Assembly (NCBI GenBank): GCA_047936785.1
Contig: CP176394.1
DNA length: 64,000 nt
Source: Acidaminobacterium chupaoyuni
GTDB taxonomy: Bacteria > Bacillota > Clostridia > Oscillospirales > Butyricicoccaceae
Direction: 5' to 3' (one strand)
The notes below the pieces were generated by a model that was given only the letters and a program-made list of their open reading frames with translations, was not told the DNA's origin and did not search any database. Shown piece by piece: positions 8,496-17,064 of this stretch. The number at the start of each line of letters is the position of its first letter. Position 1 is the first letter of the stretch. The translations under genes were made by a program, and so were the position numbers.

Positions 8496-11400
8496 TGCCA
8501 CGCAACCCTGATATTAAAAAAGTTCTTGTCATCGGTTCAGGCCCTATCGTCATCGGCCAGGCGGCCGAATTCGATTACGCAGGCACACAGGCCTGCCGCG
8601 CGCTGAAAGAAGAAGGGCTTGAAGTGATGCTGATCAATTCAAACCCCGCCACCATCATGACCGATAATGTGATGGCCGATGAGATCTACATCGAGCCGCT
8701 GACCCTGGAAACCGTAAAACGCATCATCGAAAAAGAAAAGCCCGACAGCCTGCTTTCCACCCTGGGCGGCCAGACGGGGCTGAACCTTTCCATGCAACTA
8801 GCAAAAGACGGATTTTTGGATGCGCACCATGTGCGCCTGTTGGGCGCGAACCCCGAAACCATCGATAAAGCCGAAGACCGCCAGCTGTTCAAAGACACCA
8901 TGCTGAAGATCGGCGAACCTGTCATCCCTTCCCGCGTGGTGACCGATCTGACCGGCGCTTTGGGCTTTGCCTCCGAAAACGGCTATCCCGTCATCGTTCG
9001 CCCCGCCTTCACGCTGGGCGGCAGCGGCGGCGGCATCGCGAAAGATGAAAACGAGCTTCGCGAAATCGCCTCGGCGGGCCTGCGCCTTTCCCCCATCACC
9101 CAGATTCTTGTGGAAAAAAGCGTTGCGGGCTGGAAAGAGATCGAATTTGAAGTGATGCGCGATGGCATCGGCAACTGCATCACGGTCTGCTCGATGGAAA
9201 ACTTCGACCCTGTGGGCGTTCACACCGGCGACAGCATCGTTATCGCCCCCGCGGTAACGCTTTCCGATAAAGAATATCAGATGCTGCGCTCTGCCGCGCT
9301 GAACATCATCACGGCCATGGGCATTGAAGGCGGCTGCAACTGCCAGTTTGCCCTTTGCCCCGACAGCTTTGATTACGCCGTGATCGAAGTGAACCCCCGT
9401 GTATCCCGTTCTTCGGCGCTGGCTTCCAAAGCCACGGGATACCCCATCGCCAAGGTGGCCGCGAAAATCGCCATCGGCTATACGCTGGATGAGATCACAA
9501 ACGCTGTGACCGGCAAAACCTGCGCCTGTTTTGAACCCACTCTCGACTATGTGGCGGTGAAGCTGCCCAAATGGCCTTTCGATAAATTCGTTTATGCCAA
9601 GCGCCTATTGGGAACGCAGATGAAAGCCACGGGCGAGGTGATGTCCATTGCCCAGACTTTTGAAAGCGCCATCATGAAGGCTGTTCGCGGCGCCGAAATT
9701 TCGCTGGACAGCCTCACGCTGCCCAAGCTGAAAACGCTTTCCGATGAAGAACTCACCGAAAAGATCTCGGTTTGCGACGATGAGCGCCTCTTTGTTGTTT
9801 ATGAAGCGCTGCTGCGCGGCATTTCCCCCGAAATGATCCATGATATCACAAAGATCGATCTGTGGTTCTTATATAAGCTGAAGAACATCGCGGAATATGA
9901 ACTTTCGATCACAGGCGCCGCGCTTTCGGCCAAGACCTATCATCAGGGCAAGCGTCTGGGGTTCCCCGATCATGTGCTGGCCCGCCTCAGCGGCCAGGCT
10001 CTCCCCTGCCACACCGCCGCTTCTTATAAGATGGTGGATACCTGCGGCGCGGAATTCGACGCCGAGACCCCCTATTTTTATTCCTGCTATGATGAAGAAA
10101 ACGAGGCCGCCGAATTTATCCGCGAACATCAGAACCCCGAAAAAGAAACGATCATTGTTTTTGGTTCCGGGCCGATCCGCATCGGTCAGGGCATCGAATT
10201 TGACTATGCTTCGGTTCACTGTGTGCGCTCTCTGAAAGCGGCCGGTTATGAAGTGGTCATCGTCAACAATAACCCCGAAACGGTCTCCACCGATTTTGAC
10301 ACCGGCGACCGCCTCTATTTTGAACCGCTGACCCCCGAAGATGTGATGAACATCATCGAGATCGAACATCCCATCGGCGTGGTGGTGGCTTTCGGCGGGC
10401 AGACAGCCATTAAGCTGACCGGCTTTTTGGAAAAGCAGGGCGTTAAGATTCTGGGCACGCAGGCCGACAGCATCGATTTGGCCGAAGACCGCGAACGCTT
10501 TGACGCGCTGCTGGAACGCCTGCATATCAGCCGCCCGCAGGGCCTGACCGTCATGACGGTGGAAGACGCCCTTGCCGCCGCGGCCCAGCTTGAATATCCC
10601 GTTTTGATGCGCCCCTCTTATGTTTTGGGCGGCCAGAACATGATCATCGCCTGGAGCGATGAGGATATCCGCGAATATATGCAGATCATTCTTTCTCACA
10701 ACATTGAAAACCCCGTTTTGATCGATAAATATCTGGTGGGCATCGAGCTGGAAGTAGACGCCATCTGCGACGGCAGCGATATTCTGATCCCCGGCATTAT
10801 GGAGCATGTGGAGCGCACAGGCATCCATTCCGGCGATTCCATCGCGGTCTATCCCGCCTGGAACCTCAACGGCCTGCAGGTAGAAAAAATCATTTCCTAT
10901 ACACGCGACCTTGCGCTGGAAATGAAAACGCGCGGCCTTGTGAATATCCAGTATCTGATCCATGAGGGCGAGATCTATGTCATCGAGGTCAACCCCCGTT
11001 CTTCCCGCACGATTCCCTATATCAGCAAAGTCACCGGCGTTCCCATGGTGGATCTGGCGACCCGCGCGATGCTGGGCGAAAAGCTGGAAGAGATGGGTTA
11101 CGGAACCGGCCTTTATAAAGTTCCCCCCTATGTGGCCGTGAAAGTTCCCGTTTTCTCGTTTGAAAAACTGACGGATGTGGATGTGCAGCTGGGGCCCGAA
11201 ATGAAATCCACCGGCGAAGTGCTGGGCATCGGCAAAACCATGGAAGAAGCCCTTTATAAAGGGATGATCGCGGCGGGTTACCGCATGAACAAAACAGGCG
11301 GTGTGCTCATCACCGTGCGCGATCAGGATAAACACGAAATTTGCAGCATCGCCCGCAAATTTTCAGATCTCGGCTTTGCGCTCTATGCCACAGCCGGCAC

Positions 11401-12538
11401 AGCGCAGGTGCTGCGCCAATCGGGCCTTGAAGCCGCGGTGGTCAGCAAGATCCACGAAGCGGAAACCAACACGCGCACTCTGTTGGAAAGCGGCAAGATC
11501 AGTTATATCATTTCCACTTCTTCCAAAGGCCGCCTCCCCTGGCGCGACAGCGTAAAGATCCGCCGCAAGGCCGTTGAACTGGGCATCCCCTGCCTCACTT
11601 CCGTTGACACGGCGAACGCGCTGTCCGACAGTCTGCGCAGCCGCTATCACGAAAGCAGCACCGAGCTTGTGAACATCAACGCCATGCGCAAGGAAAAGCT
11701 GCCCCTGACCTTCACCAAAATGCAGGGTATCGGCAACGATTATGTTTATTTCAATTGCTTTGAACAGGAAATTTCAAGCCCCGAATCCCTGAGCGTTCTG
11801 CTTTCCGACCGCCATTTCGGCATCGGCAGCGACGGTATCATTCTGATCTGCCCTTCGACCAAAGCCGACGCAAAAATGAGAATGTTCAATTTAGACGGCA
11901 GCGAAGGCAAAATGTGCGGAAACGGCATCCGATGCGTGGGCAAATATCTTTATGACCACCATATCGTGGATAAGACCGACCTGACCATCGAGACCCTTGC
12001 GGGCATTCGTCAGCTTCACCTTTATGTGCATCACGGCGAAGTGGCCTCGGTGACCGTGAACATGGGAAAAGCCGAGCTGCGCCCCGATCTGATCCCCGTA
12101 AGGCTGAAAGAAGAAGAGATCATCCAGCAGAAAGTGATGATCGGCGAAAAAGAATATCCCATCACCTGCGTTTCCATGGGCAACCCCCATGCCGTTGTCT
12201 TCTGGGATCATTTGGATTCTCTGCCCCTGGAAGAGATCGGGCCGCAATTTGAAAGCAGCGATCTTTTCCCCGAAAGCGTCAACACCGAATTCGTGAGCAT
12301 CATTGACAGAACCACCATCAAAATGCGCGTTTGGGAACGCGGCAGCGGCGAAACCGATGCTTGCGGAACCGGCGCCTGCGCCGCGGCGGTGGCCAGCGTT
12401 TTGGCGGGATTCTGCAAGAAAGATGCCGATATCACTGTCAAGCTCAAGGGCGGCGACCTGATGATCCGCTATACGGACGAGGCCGTTTATATGACAGGCA
12501 AAGCAGAAACCGTTTTTGAAGGCACCATCGCCATCTAA
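8495..12538 (+). CDS. carB: Fusion of carbamoyl-phosphate synthase large subunit and diaminopimelate epimerase (CarB-DapF)
   Basis: 1347 residues in one uninterrupted frame. Residues 1-1060 are a complete CarB: two ATP-grasp halves (starting VLVIGSGPIVIGQAAEFDYA and IIVFGSGPIRIGQGIEFDYA) and the C-terminal MGS-like regulatory domain to about 1055. Residues 1069-1347 are a complete diaminopimelate epimerase: TKMQGIGNDYV, catalytic Cys1141 in KMCGNGIRC, GNPHAVVF and catalytic Cys1290 in GETDACGTGACAAA. Both lengths match the free enzymes (about 1070 and 275 residues). The product should therefore make carbamoyl phosphate and also convert LL- to meso-diaminopimelate. Met1064 at the junction has no ribosome site, so separate DapF initiation looks unlikely but is not excluded. 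DapF here is probably the organism's peptidoglycan/lysine epimerase. Confidence 0.95.
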   Translation: MPRNPDIKKVLVIGSGPIVIGQAAEFDYAGTQACRALKEEGLEVMLINSNPATIMTDNVMADEIYIEPLTLETVKRIIEKEKPDSLLSTLGGQTGLNLSMQLAKDGFLDAHHVRLLGANPETIDKAEDRQLFKDTMLKIGEPVIPSRVVTDLTGALGFASENGYPVIVRPAFTLGGSGGGIAKDENELREIASAGLRLSPITQILVEKSVAGWKEIEFEVMRDGIGNCITVCSMENFDPVGVHTGDSIVIAPAVTLSDKEYQMLRSAALNIITAMGIEGGCNCQFALCPDSFDYAVIEVNPRVSRSSALASKATGYPIAKVAAKIAIGYTLDEITNAVTGKTCACFEPTLDYVAVKLPKWPFDKFVYAKRLLGTQMKATGEVMSIAQTFESAIMKAVRGAEISLDSLTLPKLKTLSDEELTEKISVCDDERLFVVYEALLRGISPEMIHDITKIDLWFLYKLKNIAEYELSITGAALSAKTYHQGKRLGFPDHVLARLSGQALPCHTAASYKMVDTCGAEFDAETPYFYSCYDEENEAAEFIREHQNPEKETIIVFGSGPIRIGQGIEFDYASVHCVRSLKAAGYEVVIVNNNPETVSTDFDTGDRLYFEPLTPEDVMNIIEIEHPIGVVVAFGGQTAIKLTGFLEKQGVKILGTQADSIDLAEDRERFDALLERLHISRPQGLTVMTVEDALAAAAQLEYPVLMRPSYVLGGQNMIIAWSDEDIREYMQIILSHNIENPVLIDKYLVGIELEVDAICDGSDILIPGIMEHVERTGIHSGDSIAVYPAWNLNGLQVEKIISYTRDLALEMKTRGLVNIQYLIHEGEIYVIEVNPRSSRTIPYISKVTGVPMVDLATRAMLGEKLEEMGYGTGLYKVPPYVAVKVPVFSFEKLTDVDVQLGPEMKSTGEVLGIGKTMEEALYKGMIAAGYRMNKTGGVLITVRDQDKHEICSIARKFSDLGFALYATAGTAQVLRQSGLEAAVVSKIHEAETNTRTLLESGKISYIISTSSKGRLPWRDSVKIRRKAVELGIPCLTSVDTANALSDSLRSRYHESSTELVNINAMRKEKLPLTFTKMQGIGNDYVYFNCFEQEISSPESLSVLLSDRHFGIGSDGIILICPSTKADAKMRMFNLDGSEGKMCGNGIRCVGKYLYDHHIVDKTDLTIETLAGIRQLHLYVHHGEVASVTVNMGKAELRPDLIPVRLKEEEIIQQKVMIGEKEYPITCVSMGNPHAVVFWDHLDSLPLEEIGPQFESSDLFPESVNTEFVSIIDRTTIKMRVWERGSGETDACGTGACAAAVASVLAGFCKKDADITVKLKGGDLMIRYTDEAVYMTGKAETVFEGTIAI

Positions 12539-12678
12539 CAGGATAAAAGCAGCCGCAGGCAGCGGCCTGACGCCGCATATCGGCATTTTTCACGCTGTCT
12601 GCGCGCATCTTCCCCCGGGTTTTGCCCTGCTCTATCATCACGAAGCAAAACCGAAATCAATCGGAAGGATCGATCAAA

Positions 12679-13413
12679 ATGAGAAATTACGCGCAAGAAT
12701 TAGAAAATCGTGTGGCCTTTATCCAAAAGATCCTCGCTGAATCACACGCCAACGGCATTGTTTTCGGCAACAGCGGCGGCAAAGATTGCACTTTGGTGGG
12801 CATTCTTTGCAAAAAAGCCTGCGAAAATGTGCTCAGCGTGGCAATGCCCTGCCAATCCAGCCGCAATTTCGGCGAAGATATGCAGGATGCCCTGGCCACC
12901 GCTTCGAAATTCGGCATTGAAAACATCGTAGTGGATCTCAGCGAAACAAAAGCCACGATCTTAAAAGCCATGGAACCGCATCAGGCGCTGAATCAGGCCG
13001 CAATCGCCAATATCGCGCCCCGTTTGCGGATGACCACGCTTTATGCCATCGGCCAGGCCCGCGGCTGCCTGGTGGCGGGAACCGGCAACCAATGCGAACG
13101 GTATATGGGCTATTTCACAAAATGGGGCGACGGAGCCTGTGATTTCAACCCCATCGCCGATTTAAAGGTTTCTGAAATTTATGAGTTTCTGGAATTTCTG
13201 GGCGCCCCCCGCAACATCATTGAAAAAGCGCCTTCGGCAGGGCTGTTTGAAGGGCAGACCGATGAATCGGAAATGGGCGTAACCTATGCCGAAATCGAGC
13301 AGATGATTGAACGCGGCACCTGCGGCAATGACCATGATGAAAAGATTCGCCGCGCCCATCGCATCAGCGAACATAAGCGCCGCCTGCCCCCCTGCTATGG
13401 CGAAGCCGAATAA
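12679..13413 (+). CDS. nadE: Ammonia-dependent NAD+ synthase
   Basis: 244 residues, the short NadE type without a glutaminase domain. It amidates deamido-NAD using ATP and ammonia. The PP-loop SGGKDC is present (FGNSGGKDCTLVG), as are GTGNQCERYMGYFTKWGDGACDFNPIADL and SAGLFEGQTDESEMGVTY, which match NadE. The ATG at 12679 follows GGAAGGA; a longer in-frame start upstream lacks a ribosome site and is not conserved-looking. It lies 140 nt after carB-dapF and 73 nt before the small membrane gene. Confidence 0.93.
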   Translation: MRNYAQELENRVAFIQKILAESHANGIVFGNSGGKDCTLVGILCKKACENVLSVAMPCQSSRNFGEDMQDALATASKFGIENIVVDLSETKATILKAMEPHQALNQAAIANIAPRLRMTTLYAIGQARGCLVAGTGNQCERYMGYFTKWGDGACDFNPIADLKVSEIYEFLEFLGAPRNIIEKAPSAGLFEGQTDESEMGVTYAEIEQMIERGTCGNDHDEKIRRAHRISEHKRRLPPCYGEAE

Positions 13414-13486
13414 CGCCTTGATCCGCCGGCTTGGGCAAACCTCGCTGCCCACCGCCGGATAAAACCACACTAAGGAGGCTGTTCCC

Positions 13487-13645
13487 TTGAAAAAAGCTGC
13501 GTTTTACCTCAGCATTCTTTTTACGGCGCTCACATTTTCCGCCATTTTTTATCTTCTTTCTCATGGCGGAAAACCAAACGCCGGTTACGCTGTCATCCCG
13601 ATGGTTTTTGCGCTGCTGAGCCTTCTTTACTACCAGAAAAAATAA
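13487..13645 (+). CDS. Small two-helix membrane protein, TTG start
   Basis: A 52-codon frame begins at TTG with AAGGAGG 6-7 nt upstream, a strong ribosome site. The product has a Lys-Lys start, a hydrophobic helix (residues about 5-22), a short polar turn (SHGGKPNAG), a second hydrophobic helix and a YYQKK end. This is a hairpin-type small membrane protein of unknown function. A good terminator follows directly, which supports it as the last gene of the nadE transcript. Confidence 0.7.
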   Translation: MKKAAFYLSILFTALTFSAIFYLLSHGGKPNAGYAVIPMVFALLSLLYYQKK

Positions 13646-13659
13646 CAGCCCCGTTGCAG

Positions 13660-13699
13660 GCGGCCTGAATCGTGTAAAAGCGATTTGGGCCGCTTTTTT
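13660..13699 (+). terminator. Rho-independent terminator
   Basis: GCGGCCTGAATCG (13660-13672) pairs, with two G-U pairs, with CGATTTGGGCCGC (13681-13693), followed by TTTTTT. It ends the nadE/small-membrane-protein transcript. Confidence 0.85.
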
Positions 13700-13708
13700 G
13701 CCAAAAAT

Positions 13709-13755
13709 CAAAAAAAGAAAGCCTTTTTCTTTCTCAACGAAATCAAAAAGCTTTC
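13709..13755 (-). terminator. Rho-independent terminator of the HxlR gene
   Basis: Read on the minus strand, GAAAGCTTTTT pairs with AAAAAGGCTTTC (one bulged G) and is followed by a run of seven T residues. It lies just past the hxlR-type stop. Confidence 0.65.
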
Positions 13756-13763
13756 CTGCCAGT

Positions 13764-14138
13764 TTATTTATGGTCGCATTTCTGGCATTGCGACATTTCA
13801 TTTTCACGATCTTCTTTATAAAAGATGCCCGACCATTTGCAGATGCTTTGCAGAATGGGGATCACGGATCTGCCCTTTTCGGTGAGGGCATATTCCACGC
13901 GGGGCGGAATCTCATCATAGGAGGTTCTCGAAATAATATCGTCGCGAATCAGTTCTTTCAGCGTTGAAGCCAGCACCGCATCGGTGATATTGCTCATTTC
14001 CTCCCGCAGCTCACCATAACGCAAAACCTCTTTCGCCGAAAGCACGCAAACGATCCTCGATTTCCATTTCCCACCGAACATCTCAAGCCCATATTCCAGC
14101 GGGCAGCGAATATCGGGCTTCAGTTTTTTTTGATACAT
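13764..14138 (-). CDS. HxlR-family winged-helix transcriptional regulator
   Basis: 124 residues. The HxlR pattern is clear: CPLEYGLEMFGGKWKSRIV, RYGELREEMSNITDAVLASTLKEL and VEYALTEKG. These regulators bind DNA as dimers, and the conserved N-terminal Cys (Cys12 here) senses oxidants or electrophiles in some members. The C-terminus ends in an extra CQKC pair, a possible metal or redox site. GGAAGGGGA lies upstream of the ATG. A perfect palindrome at 14187-14205 overlaps the likely promoter and is the best candidate for its own operator. Confidence 0.9.
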   Translation of the reverse strand: MYQKKLKPDIRCPLEYGLEMFGGKWKSRIVCVLSAKEVLRYGELREEMSNITDAVLASTLKELIRDDIISRTSYDEIPPRVEYALTEKGRSVIPILQSICKWSGIFYKEDRENEMSQCQKCDHK

Positions 14139-14186
14139 ACCGTTTCATCCCCTTCCTGCTTACAAGTATAAAACAATCTGCCTTTT

Positions 14187-14205
14187 TTTCATAGCAGCTA
14201 TGAAA
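14187..14205. promoter_or_regulatory. Palindromic operator candidate upstream of hxlR-type gene
   Basis: TTTCATAGCAGCTATGAAA is a perfect inverted repeat of 8 bp with a 3-nt centre. On the minus strand a TATACT -10 box lies about 17 nt downstream, so the palindrome covers the -35 region of the regulator gene. This fits autoregulation by the HxlR protein. Confidence 0.6.
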
Positions 14206-14273
14206 TTTATGAGCGCGTTTTTTTGCCGGTATGGAAAACGACGCCGAAGGCATCGCCTTTCACACCGTTCTTT

Positions 14274-14669
14274 CTACAGTTCTTTTTTGTTCTCTTTGCC
14301 CGGTGTGGTGACGATCACTTTTTCGGGTTCGATGACCAGGGCTCCTTTTGCCGTTGCTGCCCCCTGAAACATTTTTTCTACCATGGCCTTAAAGGTTTCC
14401 ACCACAGGCCCCTGCGTCAGATATTCTGCCCTGCCCTTGATCTGATAGCCTTCCAGGCTTTCGGCGTCATAAACCGAAATGGCGATCCTGCCGCCGTTCG
14501 CTTTCAGATTATGCAGGGTGGTTTCCAGAAAAACATCCCCCACGATCAGGCGACCATCTTCGGTAACATCCTTAAACGCCACAGGCACGACATTGGGCAT
14601 TCCATCGGCGCAGGTCGCCAGATCCCACATCCCCTTTTTCAGCAGTTCCACAACATTTTTGTTCAGCAT
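14274..14669 (-). CDS. Pyridoxamine 5'-phosphate oxidase-like flavin-binding protein
   Basis: 131 residues with the split-barrel PNPOx-like fold: LATCADGMPNVVPVAFKDV, GRLIVGDVFLETTLHNLKANGGRIAISVYD and YQIKGRAEYL. Such small proteins bind FMN, F420 or heme; the substrate cannot be read from sequence. The ATG at 14669 lies 8 nt after GGAGG; a TTG two codons earlier is too close to that site. It precedes the HxlR gene on the same strand with a 135-nt gap, so the regulator may also control it. Confidence 0.8.
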   Translation of the reverse strand: MLNKNVVELLKKGMWDLATCADGMPNVVPVAFKDVTEDGRLIVGDVFLETTLHNLKANGGRIAISVYDAESLEGYQIKGRAEYLTQGPVVETFKAMVEKMFQGAATAKGALVIEPEKVIVTTPGKENKKEL

Positions 14670-14787
14670 TTTCAAAGCCTCCGATATAAAATTGCTTTTT
14701 CAAGCTGAGTGTATGATAACAGATCAGCTGTGGCACGAAAAGATATCCGCAAATTTATCAGTTACTCATTCTTTTCATAGCGGCAGT

Positions 14788-14829
14788 AAAAAAAGCCCTT
14801 GCCCCATAAAAATTGGAGCAAGGGCCTTT
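14788..14829 (-). terminator. Rho-independent terminator of the phospholipid operon
   Basis: On the minus strand GGCCCTTGC pairs with GCAAGGGCT across an AT-rich loop and is followed by seven T residues. It lies 25 nt after the PAP2 gene. Confidence 0.8.
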
Positions 14830-14853
14830 CTTCCATCTGCCTGATCGGTATTT

Positions 14854-15585
14854 TCAGCGAACGGCGGCATCTTTTTGCCCGAAAAGACTTTGCTTCAATT
14901 GAAGCAGCAGCTTTTCGATCCACCGTATCAATCGAATATAGGGTGTATAGACCTGCGGTTTGGCGGCAAGCCAATAGGCCAGTTCCGCGAGCAAAATCCC
15001 GCCCGCCACATCCACCAATACATGCTGCTTGGTGGTCAGGGTGGAAATGCAGACGAAAATCGCATTGATCAAAGAGGTTTTCTGATACCAGCGCGGCACC
15101 CATGATTTGCCCCTCACCCCCACATAGCACAGCCAGCTTGCCAAACAGTGGATCGACGGGAACAGGTTATCCGCCGCATCATATCGATAGATCAGCGCGA
15201 TCAACGCATTTCCCCAATCGGAAGCAACCACTTCGGGCCGCTGGATGGTGGTTGGCAGAAACACAAAAAATAAAAGGCAAACGCCCTTCGCCACAAAATC
15301 CGCGCAAAGAAACCGATACATCTCGCGCGTGGTGTTTTTTGTGCATAAAATATAGTTGATCACCCAAAAAGCGTAACACCCCAGATAGATCGCGCTTGTC
15401 CACGGCAAAAGCGGGATCTGCTGTTCCATGCTCAGTTCCAAACAAAAATGTCGCTGATTCTGCATCAAAAGATGACAGCCGTTATAAACGATGCTGTTCC
15501 AAACAAGCACTACAATCAGCGGAACGATGGCCTTCTTCGACGGAAGGATCAATTTTAACTTTTCTTGTATGCTTTTTTTCTTCAT
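14854..15585 (-). CDS. PAP2-family membrane phosphatase or phosphotransferase
   Basis: 243 residues with about six hydrophobic segments. NLFPSIHCLASWL corresponds to the central PAP2 motif (usually PSGH) and TTKQHVLVDVAGG to the last motif with catalytic His and Asp. The variant resembles the inositol-phosphotransferase-like branch of PAP2. It is the last gene of the TVP38-pssA-psd cluster, so a lipid phosphate or phospholipid head-group substrate is likely. The ATG at 15585 is used; a GTG three codons upstream is an alternative and neither has a strong ribosome site. Confidence 0.8.
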   Translation of the reverse strand: MKKKSIQEKLKLILPSKKAIVPLIVVLVWNSIVYNGCHLLMQNQRHFCLELSMEQQIPLLPWTSAIYLGCYAFWVINYILCTKNTTREMYRFLCADFVAKGVCLLFFVFLPTTIQRPEVVASDWGNALIALIYRYDAADNLFPSIHCLASWLCYVGVRGKSWVPRWYQKTSLINAIFVCISTLTTKQHVLVDVAGGILLAELAYWLAAKPQVYTPYIRLIRWIEKLLLQLKQSLFGQKDAAVR

Positions 15586-15604
15586 GTTACCCACTTATCT
15601 CGGC

Positions 15605-16435
15605 TTAGGATATCGCGCCCGAAGCGACAGCCGTTGCGATCCACATCCCTTGATGAACGCGGAATTCCGCGCCGCTTTCCAACGCTTCCGCTATTTCGGG
15701 CAGCAGTTTCACCTTCTCTTTTTCAAACAATATCACAATGGTGGAACCGGCCAGTTCAAAATGGCCCTTTTCCATTCCTTTTGTCACGCGCTTATTCTCA
15801 TGTTCGTTGACGATGCCGCCCACCACCAGCGCGCCGATCTCCGTTTGGATCACAGGGCCGAAATGCTCTGTTTCAAACAAAGTCCACATGCGGCGGTTCA
15901 GCGTATAAACGGGGTAGGTTTCGCAGGCGATCGGCTGCACGCTGTGCAGCACCCCGGGGATGAAATGGTTTGTGCCCTGAAAGCCGTCATCAATATAGCA
16001 ATAGTGATGATAATCTGAGGCGCAAAGGCGAAAAATGAAGCATACCCCGTCTTGAAAGTTTTTTTCGAGGGTCTCATCCTGCAAAAAATCGCGCAGACGA
16101 TAACGGGAACCTTTGATGGCAAAGCTGCTATCCGCATGAATGGGGTAAACGCTCAGCCAGCCATCACAGGGGCTGATAAGATGATCGGGCTGTTCATCCA
16201 TAGCTTCCATCGGCCGTGTTCTGATGAAAAATTCACGAAAGGAAGAAAATTGCTCTTTATTTTCCAGCGGGATCGAATGCTTTTTTGCATACCAGCCCAC
16301 CAGCGGTTTTGAAGCTTTTGTCCAAAGGAATTTGGCCGCCAGTTTATCGGCATGAACGGCCATAATGCCTTTTAAAAGTATTCTGCCCACTTTTGTCGCA
16401 TATAAAAAATGAACGGAGCCATTATTTTCGCTCAT
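15605..16435 (-). CDS. psd: Phosphatidylserine decarboxylase
   Basis: 276 residues. Psd converts phosphatidylserine to phosphatidylethanolamine at the membrane. The self-cleavage motif is FELAGSTIVILF, giving GST with Ser231 as the pyruvoyl precursor, and the Psd-type segments SPCDGWLSVYPI, YHHYCYIDDG and HFIPGVLHSVQP are present. The preceding residue is Ala rather than the more common Gly/Leu context. Its start overlaps the pssA stop by 4 nt (ATGA), placing the two consecutive enzymes of PE synthesis in a coupled pair. Confidence 0.93.
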   Translation of the reverse strand: MSENNGSVHFLYATKVGRILLKGIMAVHADKLAAKFLWTKASKPLVGWYAKKHSIPLENKEQFSSFREFFIRTRPMEAMDEQPDHLISPCDGWLSVYPIHADSSFAIKGSRYRLRDFLQDETLEKNFQDGVCFIFRLCASDYHHYCYIDDGFQGTNHFIPGVLHSVQPIACETYPVYTLNRRMWTLFETEHFGPVIQTEIGALVVGGIVNEHENKRVTKGMEKGHFELAGSTIVILFEKEKVKLLPEIAEALESGAEFRVHQGMWIATAVASGAIS

Positions 16436-17052
16436 ATCTTCCTCCCCAGCAAAAGAACGGCCAGTTCAATGCCGCCCAAAAAAATAAGGCCGATTTTTCC
16501 GATCAGACGAGGTTTTTTGATGGGAAACGGCGTTAAAAACGCCAGCGCCATGATCAGCAGGCAGATCGGCCCTAAAACGCCAAGCGGCCACTGATATAAC
16601 AGCCCCGCCCCAAACACAATGGGGATGATCAGAGCAGAGGATGTCACCGGCAGCCCATAATAGACCTTGCGGGCGCCGTCGCATTTATTTTGGCGTTCTT
16701 CTTCATCCACATTGAACCAGGCAAGGCGAATCAGCGCGCAAAGCAGATAAAGCGCCGCAACGATGCCGCCCAGTGTGCTGATATGCGGGTGCATGGAAAT
16801 AATCATCGCCGGCAGCACGCCGAAACAGATCAGATCGCTTAAAGAATCGATCTGAATGCCAAACCGCTTTTCTTGTGAGGTTCTCTGCATGGTGGAAGCA
16901 ATTTTTCCGTCAAACATATCACATACCCCCGCGATCATCAGACAGATCAGCGAAGCATGGATATTCCCTTTTGCCGCAAAAGTGATTCCCGTAAAACCTG
17001 CCAGCATTCCGATATAGGTTAATATGACAGTATAATTATAGATCCCCAGCAT
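16432..17052 (-). CDS. pssA: CDP-diacylglycerol-serine O-phosphatidyltransferase
   Basis: 206 residues, polytopic CDP-alcohol phosphatidyltransferase. The catalytic signature is present at residues 45-73: D45, D48-G49, A52, G65, D69 and D73 (CDMFDGKIAS then GIQIDSLSD). The Arg that usually follows A52 is Ser53 here. It makes phosphatidylserine from CDP-diacylglycerol and serine, and the next gene decarboxylates it. It starts 12 nt after the TVP38 gene, in one operon. Confidence 0.9.
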   Translation of the reverse strand: MLGIYNYTVILTYIGMLAGFTGITFAAKGNIHASLICLMIAGVCDMFDGKIASTMQRTSQEKRFGIQIDSLSDLICFGVLPAMIISMHPHISTLGGIVAALYLLCALIRLAWFNVDEEERQNKCDGARKVYYGLPVTSSALIIPIVFGAGLLYQWPLGVLGPICLLIMALAFLTPFPIKKPRLIGKIGLIFLGGIELAVLLLGRKI

Positions 17053-17064
17053 TAAAAATCCTCC

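Noticed and set aside
11684..11686. ATG at the CarB-DapF junction as an independent dapF start
   Set aside because: No ribosome site precedes it and the frame is continuous, so one fused protein is the simpler reading; the possibility stays open.
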